Origin: Planctomycetota bacterium | Lineage (GTDB): Bacteria; Planctomycetota; Phycisphaerae; Phycisphaerales; SM1A02 | NCBI GenBank assembly: GCA_016872835.1 | Contig: VGYX01000002.1 | Coordinates: 124,001-188,000 of the forward strand | Reading direction: 5' to 3' | Length of the DNA: 64,000 nt | Part shown: positions 52,429 to 60,921 of the stretch, piece by piece | Position numbering within the stretch: the first letter of the stretch is position 1 | How the letters are laid out: every line of letters starts with the position of its first letter | Notes under the pieces: generated by a model | The model's database searches: none | Seen by the model: the letters and a program-made list of their open reading frames with translations, nothing else | What the model was told of the DNA's origin: nothing | Program-made: the position numbers and the translations under genes

Positions 52429-54216
52429 ATGCCTCCGACACCACCTCCGCTCAAGCCCGATCCGTCCAATCCGAAGTACGTCGAAGCTGAACTGAAGGGC
52501 CGACGCTTCGGTCGTGCATTGGCCAAACTCGGAAAGGCCACCCGCGAGCAAGTTCACGAGGCTTTGGCGCTCCAACAGGGCGCGAGCAAGGGGAAGCGGC
52601 TTGGCGAGATCCTGATCGAGATGGGACTGCTGACGCAGCAGGACGTGACGATGACGCTGGCGGGAATGATGGGGCTTTCCTACACGTCGCTTCGGGAACG
52701 CTCGCTGAGCGAGGACACGATCAAGGCGATCACGGGTGAGACGGCGCGCAGCTACCAAGTCGTGCCGATCGATTTCGACCCGAGCAGCAAGCGGCTCGTC
52801 GTGGCGCTGAAGGGGCCCGAGAATTTCCGCGCGATCGACGATCTCCGCATGCTGATGGGCATGAAGGTCTCGGCGATCGTCGCGCCGGCCGAAGAGGTCG
52901 AGGAACTGCTGAAGAAGCACTATGCGACTGCGTCGGGCAAGGAGGCCATGAAGCAGGTCATGGCTGATCTCGAGACGAGTGACGCGGCGCAGGCGCTCGC
53001 CGGTCGCGGCGACAGCATCGACCTTGGTGCGCTCGGTGACGCCGCCAACGACAACAGCGTGGTGACGCTGCTGAACCTGGTGCTCCTGCAAGCCATCAAG
53101 GACAAGGCGAGCGACATCCATTTCGAGCCGTTCGAGGACGAGTTCAAGATGCGCTACCGCATCGACGGTGTGCTCTACGAGATGGATCCGCCCCCGAAGG
53201 ATCTCGCGATGGCGATCGTGAGCCGCGTGAAGGTCATGGCGAAGCTCGACATCGCCGAGCGGCGCCTGCCGCAGGACGGCCGCATCGAGCTGACCCTGAA
53301 CAACGCGCCGGTCGACCTGCGTGTCGCCGTGCTTCCGACCATGTTCGGAGAGAGCGTCGTGATGCGCGTGCTCGACCGCGGCAATGTGCAGCTCAGCCTT
53401 GATCGAATCGGTCTGCGCGAGGACGACCTCGAGAAGGTCCGCGGCCTGATCAACAAGCCCAACGGGATCGTGGTGGTCACGGGCCCGACCGGCTCGGGCA
53501 AGACGACCACGCTCTACGCCGCCCTGAACGAGCTCAACACGCCGGACACCAAGCTGCTCACAGCCGAGGACCCCGTGGAGTACGACATCGCCGGCATGAT
53601 CCAGTGCCAGGTGAACGTGGAGCAGGAGCTGACCTTCGCCAAGCTCCTGCGAAGCTTCCTGCGTCAGGATCCCGACATCATCCTGGTGGGCGAGGTCCGC
53701 GACCTCGAGACCGCCCAGATCGCCATTCAGGCCAGCCTCACGGGCCACTTGGTGTTCACCACGCTGCACACCAACGATGCCCCAAGCAGCATTCTGCGAC
53801 TCGTGGACCTTGGCGTGGAGACCTTCCTGCTCACCGCCACGCTGGAAGCGATCGTCGCGCAGCGCCTGGTGCGCCGCATCTGCGTCAAGTGCAAGGAGGA
53901 GTTCACGCCCAACGAGGAGCAGATCATGGAACTTGCGCTGAAGCCCGAGGACATCCGTGGCCGCAGCTTCTTCCGAGGCAAGGGCTGCGATCACTGCAAT
54001 CGCACTGGCTACAAGGGCCGTCTGGCGCTCTTCGAGATCATGTCGATGGACGACACCCTGCGTGAACTGATCATGGCGCAGGCGAACACCTCGGTGCTGC
54101 GCACCGAGTCGCGCAAGCGCGGCATGCGCACCCTGCGCGAGGTGGGTCTGCTCAGCATCTACGACGGCCAGACCACCATCGACGAGGTCGTCCGCGAGAC
54201 GATCGTCGAGGATTGA
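52429..54216 (+). CDS. Type IV pilus/T2SS assembly ATPase, second copy (GspE/PilB)
   Basis: 595 residues. Same architecture as the first copy: MshEN domain (LGEILIEMGLLTQQDVTMTL), SDIHFEPFEDEFKMRYRID, Walker A GPTGSGKTTTLYAAL near 351, TAEDPVEYDIAG, Walker B IILVGEVRDLETA, TTLHTNDAPSSILRL and zinc motif CVKC...CDHC, ending DEVVRETIVED. It is followed after 32 bases by pilC/gspF, so this copy is the natural partner of the platform protein. ATG at 52429 has GAAGGA upstream. The first copy may serve a different filament. Confidence 0.94.
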   Translation: MPPTPPPLKPDPSNPKYVEAELKGRRFGRALAKLGKATREQVHEALALQQGASKGKRLGEILIEMGLLTQQDVTMTLAGMMGLSYTSLRERSLSEDTIKAITGETARSYQVVPIDFDPSSKRLVVALKGPENFRAIDDLRMLMGMKVSAIVAPAEEVEELLKKHYATASGKEAMKQVMADLETSDAAQALAGRGDSIDLGALGDAANDNSVVTLLNLVLLQAIKDKASDIHFEPFEDEFKMRYRIDGVLYEMDPPPKDLAMAIVSRVKVMAKLDIAERRLPQDGRIELTLNNAPVDLRVAVLPTMFGESVVMRVLDRGNVQLSLDRIGLREDDLEKVRGLINKPNGIVVVTGPTGSGKTTTLYAALNELNTPDTKLLTAEDPVEYDIAGMIQCQVNVEQELTFAKLLRSFLRQDPDIILVGEVRDLETAQIAIQASLTGHLVFTTLHTNDAPSSILRLVDLGVETFLLTATLEAIVAQRLVRRICVKCKEEFTPNEEQIMELALKPEDIRGRSFFRGKGCDHCNRTGYKGRLALFEIMSMDDTLRELIMAQANTSVLRTESRKRGMRTLREVGLLSIYDGQTTIDEVVRETIVED

Positions 54217-54248
54217 TCGCCACCCACGCCTGAATCAAGGAACATCGC

Positions 54249-55538
54249 ATGCCGACCTTTGCCTACGAGGCCATGAACGCGTCCGGGAAGGCCCAGAAGG
54301 GCACCATGGATGCGGCCAGCAGCGACGAGGTGATCCAGAAGCTCCGGGGCGACGGCATGTTCCCCACCTCGGTCCGCGAGGCGAAGGCGGCGGGCAAGGC
54401 CGAGAAGCCGAAGGCGGAGAAGGTCAAGAAGAAGCGCAAGCTCAGATTCTCGATGCCCGGCGGCGTGAGCGCGAAGGCGCTCACCCTGTTCACGCGCCAG
54501 ATGAGCACCCTGCAGGACGCCGGCCTGCCGCTGCTGCGCTCCCTGCAGATCCTGGAGCAGCAGCAGAAGCCAGGCAAGATGAAGACGATCCTCGGCAAGG
54601 TGTGCGAGGACGTCGAGGGCGGCAACACGCTCAGCGAGAGCTTCTCGCGGCACCCGAAGGCCTTCGACCGCCTGTACTGCAAGATGGTGGCGGCCGGCGA
54701 GGTCGGCGGTGTGCTTGACGTGATCCTGCAGCGACTCGCCGACTTCATGGAGAAGGGCGAGCGTCTGAAGCGGCGCATCAAGGGCGCCCTGATCTATCCC
54801 AGCTGCGTGATCTCGATCGCCATCGCCATCGTGACGGGCATCATGTACTTCGTCATCCCGAAGTTCCAGGAGATCTTCAAGGACTTCGGCGTGAAGCTGC
54901 CGGCGGCGACGACCTTCCTGATCGACGGCAGCAAGTGGGTCGCCGGCACCTACACCAAGGACCAGTCGGTCCCGGGTGTGATCTGGATCCTTGCGGCGCC
55001 GTTCGTGATCTTCTTCGCGTTCAAACTGATACGAAAGACGCCGATCGGCAGGGCGGTCTTCGACGTCGTGATCCTTCGCCTTCCCGGCATCGGCAATCTG
55101 ACGCGCAAGACCGTGGTGGCCCGCTTCACGCGAACGCTGGGAACGCTGGTCAGCGCAGGCGTGCCGATCCTGGAGGCGGTGCTGATCACGCGCGACACCT
55201 GCGGCAACTACGTGTTCGAGAAGGCCCTGAACAAGGTCCACGACAGCATCCGCGAGGGCGAGAACTTCGCGGTGCCGCTGCGCGAATCCAAGGTGGTCGA
55301 CTCGCTCGTGGTGAACATGATCGACGTGGGCGAAGAGACCGGTGACATGGACGTCATGCTCACCAAGATCGCCGACAACTACGACGAGGAAGTCGACGTG
55401 GCGGTGGGCAGCCTGCTCAGCCTGCTGGAACCCTTCATGGTGATCATTCTGGGGAGCGTGATCGGCGGCATCGTGCTGGCGCTCTTCCTGCCGCTGGTCA
55501 GCATGATCGAGAGCGTGTCCGGCGGAGGCAAGAAGTGA
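54249..55538 (+). CDS. pilC: Inner-membrane platform protein PilC/GspF
   Basis: 429 residues with two T2SSF domains. The N-terminus is the typical PTFAYEAMNASGKAQKGTMD, and KALTLFTRQMSTLQDAGLPL begins the first domain. Membrane helices are at about 185-205 (PSCVISIAIAIVTGIMYFVI), about 245 and the C-terminus (MVIILGSVIGGIVLALFLPL). The second domain repeats RFTRTLGTLVSAGVPILEAV. Anchors the assembly ATPase and pilins. The stop overlaps the first prepilin start (ATGA). Confidence 0.95.
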   Translation: MPTFAYEAMNASGKAQKGTMDAASSDEVIQKLRGDGMFPTSVREAKAAGKAEKPKAEKVKKKRKLRFSMPGGVSAKALTLFTRQMSTLQDAGLPLLRSLQILEQQQKPGKMKTILGKVCEDVEGGNTLSESFSRHPKAFDRLYCKMVAAGEVGGVLDVILQRLADFMEKGERLKRRIKGALIYPSCVISIAIAIVTGIMYFVIPKFQEIFKDFGVKLPAATTFLIDGSKWVAGTYTKDQSVPGVIWILAAPFVIFFAFKLIRKTPIGRAVFDVVILRLPGIGNLTRKTVVARFTRTLGTLVSAGVPILEAVLITRDTCGNYVFEKALNKVHDSIREGENFAVPLRESKVVDSLVVNMIDVGEETGDMDVMLTKIADNYDEEVDVAVGSLLSLLEPFMVIILGSVIGGIVLALFLPLVSMIESVSGGGKK

Positions 55539-56926
55539 TGTCTCGCGCCTGTCGCGTCGGTTTCACGCTGATCGAGCTGCTCGTCGTCATGGGCATCATC
55601 GGCGTGCTGGCCAGCCTGCTCGTCGTGGGCGTGGGCGCCGCCACGCGCCGTGCGCAGAAGGGCAAGACGGCCACGCTGCTCACCTCGCTTTCGCAGGCCA
55701 TCTCGCGGTTCAAGTCGGACAACGGCTACTACCCGCCGGTGCTTGGTGATCCGCGAGGCCTGTCCGCAGGCGGGGCCGCGCTCGGCTGGGCCGCGAACCT
55801 GCCGTTCTCGACCGGTCCCGCGCCCACTGCGGTGGGCAACTTCATGCCCGCTGGACAGCTGGGATGGATGCGCGACCTGCTGCCGCCTCCGGTGAAGGTC
55901 GTCAACACCGCGCTTGGAACAACGAAGGTGTCACAGTGGAGCAGCGCGGAGGCGAAAGCCCTGCAGCGATGGAACAGCGTCACCAGCCTCGCCGAGTATC
56001 TGGTCGGCCCCGGCGATCGCGCGCAGGACGGCTACGGCATCTGCGGCGACATGCCGGAGGTGATGCCGCGGGATCCGAAGCGCGGACTGCGCGAGGTGCC
56101 ACGCGAGGGCATTCGCGCACCCGGGACCGATGGGGTGTGGGGCGCCGCGCTCTCGCCGGTGCTGCCGGTCGACTTCACCGGCACCTCGCTGGCGACCAAC
56201 TACACGGGTGCCAAGTTCGGTGTGGGACTGTTCGGAAGCCGCAACCTTGCGGTGCCGGCCCGCAACACCGCCGCGCAGCCGATCCCGGCGGCCAACAGCG
56301 CCGTGGGCAACGACGATGCGCAGTGCGTGGTGCGCGTGCAACCCAACCTGAAGGGCAAGACCCTTGGTCCGTATCTTGAACTCAAGGACCCCAGCACGCT
56401 CGGCGGCATCCGTGGCATCCGCAGCGTCGGCGACGTGACGGGCGACGGCCAGCCGGACTTCGACTACGACGTGGTGCGCGCCACTGACGGCGATCCGAAC
56501 TTCGACGCGTACCCCAAGTGCATCGTCGACTTCTGGGGCACGCCGATCCGCTACTACCGACGCGGCTACCTCAACATGACTCCCAATCAGGTGGACAAGG
56601 CCAGCGATGGCACGCGCTTCGATCTGGGCGACTTCTTCGTGCTGCGACCGAGCAGTGCCACGGAGGGAGACTTCCTGGATCCGGCCGAAGCTGCGCGCGA
56701 GGCGCTCGACGACGAGAATCCGGACTTCCCTGTCGATCCGGCGATGAAGGGGCGCGACCGGTCGAGCACGCGGCGCCTGCGAGCCGCGGAATTCGCGGTG
56801 ATGAGCTACGGCCCCGACAAGCGCGCTGACCTGAGCCGTCGCGTGAACTTCAGTGGCCCGAAGGCAGCCGGTGGCACCGGCCGCGAGAACGTGAACGAGG
56901 ACAACATGGTGGAGACCGGCCCGTGA
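55535..56926 (+). CDS. Large prepilin-like protein, GspG type
   Basis: 463 residues, far longer than the usual 130-160. Leader MMSRACRVG, then the processed N-terminus FTLIELLVVMGIIGVLASLL with Glu5; prepilin peptidase would cut after Gly9. The large C-terminal part contains a calcium-loop-like GDVTGDGQPDFDYD and a WGTPIRYYRRGYLN segment. First of a series of seven coupled pseudopilin genes. Probably the major or a tip-proximal subunit of a G-type pseudopilin; its long insert region is not recognised. Confidence 0.88.
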   Translation: MMSRACRVGFTLIELLVVMGIIGVLASLLVVGVGAATRRAQKGKTATLLTSLSQAISRFKSDNGYYPPVLGDPRGLSAGGAALGWAANLPFSTGPAPTAVGNFMPAGQLGWMRDLLPPPVKVVNTALGTTKVSQWSSAEAKALQRWNSVTSLAEYLVGPGDRAQDGYGICGDMPEVMPRDPKRGLREVPREGIRAPGTDGVWGAALSPVLPVDFTGTSLATNYTGAKFGVGLFGSRNLAVPARNTAAQPIPAANSAVGNDDAQCVVRVQPNLKGKTLGPYLELKDPSTLGGIRGIRSVGDVTGDGQPDFDYDVVRATDGDPNFDAYPKCIVDFWGTPIRYYRRGYLNMTPNQVDKASDGTRFDLGDFFVLRPSSATEGDFLDPAEAAREALDDENPDFPVDPAMKGRDRSSTRRLRAAEFAVMSYGPDKRADLSRRVNFSGPKAAGGTGRENVNEDNMVETGP

Positions 56927-57702
56927 GCGTGCGCCGCGGCTTCACGCTGGTCGAGCTGCTCGTGGTCATCGGCGTGATCGCCGTGCTCGCGGGGCTCGTA
57001 CTGGCCGTGGGGTCGGGCGTCGCGTCACGCTCGGAGCGCCAGCAGATGCAGGACGCGTTTTCGCTGCTGGATCAGGCGATCGCGGAGCTCGAGTCGGCGC
57101 GAGGGCAGCCGCTGGTCTTCCAACGGGTCAACGGAACCGCCTCGGACGCGCTCCCGTTCTACGACGTGTTGCAACTTCAGGTTCCAGCCTCGGACTCGCG
57201 CGGCGCGGACTACATCATCTGTGCGCTGCTTGAACTGCTCATGCGCAACGAGAAGAGCCGCGAGTACCTGAACCGGATCCCGCCCGAGCTGCTGCGGCGA
57301 CAGACGCAGACGTTCAATGGTGTGACGTACAACTACGTGCTGAAGGATCCGTGGGGCGAGACCGTGAAGGCGTATCCGTGCGGTCGCCCCGCCACGCGCG
57401 GTGAGATCAAGAAGGCGCGCGATCTCATCGCTGCGGGAACCCCCACGGCCGCAGCGGATCCCGTGCTGAAGTTCGGCATCGACCTCGACGACGCGACGGT
57501 GCGCACCTATCAGGAAGACGAGCTGGGCTTCGCCTGTGCGGGGCGCCAGTGGCTGTTCTTCAGCAAGGGTCCGGATGGTCAGATCGGACGACCATCCTTC
57601 GACACCACCGCCACGGACACCCAGAAGGATTCCAACAAGGACGGCATTCCGGACTGGTCCGACAACGTGCTCAGTCACGAACCGCTGAGGCCCAATCCAT
57701 GA
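56923..57702 (+). CDS. Prepilin-like protein, GspG type (paralogue A)
   Basis: 259 residues, GTG start in the GTGA overlap. Leader MSVRRG, then FTLVELLVVIGVIAVLAGLV with Glu5. Shares with the next gene LAVGSGV after the helix, CGRPATR followed by EI, and GIDLDDATVRT, so the two are tandem paralogues. Near the C-terminus is DSNKDGIPDWSDN, a DxNxDGxxD loop that could bind calcium as in GspG. Confidence 0.88.
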   Translation: MSVRRGFTLVELLVVIGVIAVLAGLVLAVGSGVASRSERQQMQDAFSLLDQAIAELESARGQPLVFQRVNGTASDALPFYDVLQLQVPASDSRGADYIICALLELLMRNEKSREYLNRIPPELLRRQTQTFNGVTYNYVLKDPWGETVKAYPCGRPATRGEIKKARDLIAAGTPTAAADPVLKFGIDLDDATVRTYQEDELGFACAGRQWLFFSKGPDGQIGRPSFDTTATDTQKDSNKDGIPDWSDNVLSHEPLRPNP

Positions 57703-58502
57703 GCCATCGGTTGCGACGGATCCTCTTCCGGGGATTCACGCTCATCGAGCTGCTCGTGGTGATCGGCGTCATCGCGGTGCTTGCGGGGCTCGTGCTGGCA
57801 GTGGGATCGGGTGTGCTTCGTCGTACCGAGCGCACCATGACCGAGACCGCGCTCACCTCCCTGGAGCAGGCGATCGACGAGCTGGAGTTGTGCCGGGGTC
57901 AGTCGCTGGTGTTCAACCGACGCAAGGGTGTCGCCGCGTCGGATCTGCAGGACGCGCTGCCGTTCATGGACGTGAACGAGCTGCCGCCGGGGTTCGTGAA
58001 CGAGGCCTACATCATGCCGCGCCTGATCGCGTTGCTGGCCGCGAATCAGGCATCCGCCGCGATGCTTGCGCGCATTCCCGGCGACCTGCTGCGCGCCGAG
58101 GAGCGGCGATGGCCCGACGGCACGGTGACACGCATGAACCTTCGCGACGCTTGGGGCGAGCAGATCGCGGTGGTGCCCTGTGGACGCCCGGCGACGCGCT
58201 CCGAGATCTCCCTGGCGCGCGAGTCGGTTCGCTCCGGAAGTTCCAGCGAGTCGGCGGATCCGCTGCGCATCGGCATCGATCTGGAAGATGCCACCGTGCG
58301 AACCACGGACGAGTGGTCGCTCAACGTGGGGTGCCGTGGTCGCCGTTGGCTGTTCATCTCGCGGGGGCCGGACCAGTCGCTCGGCATGCCGCCGTGGGGC
58401 CCAGGCGGGCCTGCGACCAGCGTGAGCGACGGCAACCGCGACGGCCAGCCCGACTGGACCGACAACCTCTTCAACTACGAACCTGGAAGGAATGAGCGTT
58501 GA
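57699..58502 (+). CDS. Prepilin-like protein, GspG type (paralogue B)
   Basis: 267 residues. Longer leader (MSHRLRRILFRG) then FTLIELLVVIGVIAVLAGLV with Glu5. Parallel to the preceding protein in order and motifs (VVPCGRPATRSEISLARES, GIDLEDATVRT) and in the C-terminal DGNRDGQPDWTDN loop. ATG in a 4-base overlap with the previous stop. Confidence 0.9.
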   Translation: MSHRLRRILFRGFTLIELLVVIGVIAVLAGLVLAVGSGVLRRTERTMTETALTSLEQAIDELELCRGQSLVFNRRKGVAASDLQDALPFMDVNELPPGFVNEAYIMPRLIALLAANQASAAMLARIPGDLLRAEERRWPDGTVTRMNLRDAWGEQIAVVPCGRPATRSEISLARESVRSGSSSESADPLRIGIDLEDATVRTTDEWSLNVGCRGRRWLFISRGPDQSLGMPPWGPGGPATSVSDGNRDGQPDWTDNLFNYEPGRNER

Positions 58503-59452
58503 CTCGTCGCGCCTTCACCCTGATCGAGCTGCTCGCCGTGATCGGCGTGCTGGTGGCCCTTGCGGCCATCACCGCCGTCAGCGTGCAGCGCATCGGGCAG
58601 GACACGCGCATGACGAAGGCCGTGAATGATCTCCTGAACGTGCTGGAGACGGCGCGTGCCCTGGCGATCCGAAGCCACCAGCCGGTGATGGTCGCGTTTC
58701 GGGCGCGGGCCGAGCGATTCGACGAGGCCGCCGCCGACATCATGAAGTTCCCGAATCCGGCCCGCATCAAGCGGCGCTGGACCGAGGCGGTGGTGGGGCG
58801 GCTTGAGGAGCCGATGCAGCGAAAGGTCGCCAGCGGCGACGCCACCAAGCAGATCTTCATCGACCGATTCGTGCCTGAGCCGGGCATGATCGCGTTCGCC
58901 TTTCCGGAAGGCATCGGCGTGGCCGGAAGCTTCGCCGGCTTCGGCAACGAACTGTACGACCGCGCGTGGGTGACGCAGCCCAAGCTCAGCGAGGACGCGA
59001 GCGCCGACGAGCCCAACGAGTGTGGCAGTCTGGTGGCCGTGATCTTCGACGATCAGGGGCGACTGATCACGCGTCTCGACAGCAGCGGCATCGCCTCGCT
59101 CAGCCAGGGTCGCTACCCGATGATGGACTTCAACCGCAACGGGGTGCAGGACATCCTGAACGAGGCCGCCAGCACGGCGCAGCCGCACATCCAGGATCAG
59201 GAGGGTGACGAGCCGCATGCCGTGACCACGCAGGTGCTCGCGGTGTACGACGACAAGGTCGCGCGCGAGGGCTACGACGAGAAGAACTGGCTCGGCAGCG
59301 GATTCTCCCCGTGGACCACCGCCAAGGCCTGCTCCGATCTGGGCATCGGGCAGTCGCGCAAGATCTGCGAGCAGACCGAGTTCATAGAGCAGTTCGGCAC
59401 GCGCATCCAGTTCAACCGCAACACGGGTCGCGCGGAGGTGCAGCAGCGATGA
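58499..59452 (+). CDS. Prepilin-like protein, GspH type
   Basis: 317 residues. The likely start is TTG at 58499 in a TTGA overlap, giving leader MTRRA then FTLIELLAVIGVLVALAAIT with Glu5. The residue before the cleavage site is Ala, not the usual Gly. The helix is followed by VLETARALAIRSHQPVMVAF, as in GspH/FimT-type minor pseudopilins. A DFNRNGVQD segment lies near residue 210. By position (after G-type, before I-type) it fits GspH. Confidence 0.85.
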   Translation: MTRRAFTLIELLAVIGVLVALAAITAVSVQRIGQDTRMTKAVNDLLNVLETARALAIRSHQPVMVAFRARAERFDEAAADIMKFPNPARIKRRWTEAVVGRLEEPMQRKVASGDATKQIFIDRFVPEPGMIAFAFPEGIGVAGSFAGFGNELYDRAWVTQPKLSEDASADEPNECGSLVAVIFDDQGRLITRLDSSGIASLSQGRYPMMDFNRNGVQDILNEAASTAQPHIQDQEGDEPHAVTTQVLAVYDDKVAREGYDEKNWLGSGFSPWTTAKACSDLGIGQSRKICEQTEFIEQFGTRIQFNRNTGRAEVQQR

Positions 59453-60921
59453 GGCGCCGCGGCTTCAGCCTGGTCGAGCTCATTCTCGCGATCTTCGTGC
59501 TGGGCATCGGCATGATCTCGATCGCGGCGCTGTTCCCGGCCGGCATCGTGCAGCAGCAGTTCGCCGAGGACGACGTGTACGGTCCGATCGTGGCCAAGCA
59601 CGCGCTGTCGGTGCTGCGCACGCGCCTGTCGCAGGACGACTTCGGCACCTTCGAGGAGTTCACGCCGACGGGAGCCACGCAGATCGTGCGCGATCCCGTG
59701 CCCCTGAATCGCACGACGCCTCGCAATGGTCCCGCCACCGTGAGTGGCGACTGGACGTGGAAGCGCCCTGGCCTGTGCGTGGATGACAACGCGGCCACCA
59801 CCGGGGTGGACGAGGCCGGCATGTACGACATCTTCAGCCTGATCCACACGGCGCGGGAAGGGGGGCGAAAGCTCGCCACCTCGCTGCCGCCCCAAGGGTT
59901 CGGGCGCCAGTTGAGCGATCTTCCACGCGGTGTCGTGTACTCCAACGGCTCCGCGACCGATCGGCTGTTCGGCATCCCGTACAACCGCGCCAAGTACGAC
60001 CAGCGGCGTGACACCCGTGAGACGAACCATGTGTGGACGTTTGGCAGTCGGCCCGCGAAGGCGCAGGGCACGTTCGGTGGTTCGCCACCGCGCACCGGCG
60101 ACGCAGCCAACCCCAACAACGCACCGCAGGAGCCAGGCATCTTCTTCACGCAGCGCGAGCGCTATTGGCCACAGCCTGCCGATGGCGTGGGCCGCGTGGA
60201 TCCTCCGCGCTATGTCTGGGACTGCATGTTCCGGCGTCTCGATGGTCGAATCCAGGTCGCGCTGTTCGTGTATCGCGTGGGCAAGCTGAACGCCTCGCCG
60301 AACGCGGCCGGCACGCCCTACGTGTCGGCGCCTGTCGATGTACGCGCTGATCCTGAGTTCGGCGCACAGATCGCGGACCGTCCGCCGATCCCGCAATGGG
60401 TTTCCAGCCGGACCTCATCGCTGAACAACCTGCGGCGAGCGCTCGGTGAGGGGCAAGGCAACGTCTGGGGCGCGGGCGGTCTTGACGCGAAGACGAACGC
60501 CACGATCAATGCGAGTCGGTACGGACCTGGTCTGGACGACTCGGGTGTGCCTGGAACGGGTCCGGTGTCCGCGACCGACAGCTCCGACCTGCTCGGACTG
60601 CCCTACGCGGATCAGTGGCAGTCGGGCGGCCAGTGGCTGGTGGACATGTACGGCAACGTGCACCATGTGGTGTCGGGTCGCAGCACGATCGCCGACGGAC
60701 CGGTGTTCCTGGCGCGACCGGTTCCTCTGCAGCCCTTCAGCGAGGCGCTGTTCGACGCGGACAACTCGTCGATCGGCAGCAACGTGGCGGGAGGAATCCT
60801 GGCACTGCCGCGATCCGGCGGCGACGCGCCGCAGGGCATCCAGGATCTCTGGTTCGTGCCCCGCTGGGACGCCAACGACAACGAACTCGTGCCGGTGTAC
60901 GCCACCGTGGAGGAACTGTGA
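59449..60921 (+). CDS. Prepilin-like protein, GspI/PilV type
   Basis: 490 residues. Leader MRRRG, then FSLVELILAIFVLGIGMISI with Glu5; the ILAIFVLGIGM helix is of the PilV/GspI kind. The C-terminal part is very long (about 450 residues) and rich in loops (GSSDLLGLPYADQWQSGGQW), with GQWLVDMYGNVHHVV near residue 400. ATG in a 4-base overlap. Confidence 0.86.
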   Translation: MRRRGFSLVELILAIFVLGIGMISIAALFPAGIVQQQFAEDDVYGPIVAKHALSVLRTRLSQDDFGTFEEFTPTGATQIVRDPVPLNRTTPRNGPATVSGDWTWKRPGLCVDDNAATTGVDEAGMYDIFSLIHTAREGGRKLATSLPPQGFGRQLSDLPRGVVYSNGSATDRLFGIPYNRAKYDQRRDTRETNHVWTFGSRPAKAQGTFGGSPPRTGDAANPNNAPQEPGIFFTQRERYWPQPADGVGRVDPPRYVWDCMFRRLDGRIQVALFVYRVGKLNASPNAAGTPYVSAPVDVRADPEFGAQIADRPPIPQWVSSRTSSLNNLRRALGEGQGNVWGAGGLDAKTNATINASRYGPGLDDSGVPGTGPVSATDSSDLLGLPYADQWQSGGQWLVDMYGNVHHVVSGRSTIADGPVFLARPVPLQPFSEALFDADNSSIGSNVAGGILALPRSGGDAPQGIQDLWFVPRWDANDNELVPVYATVEEL

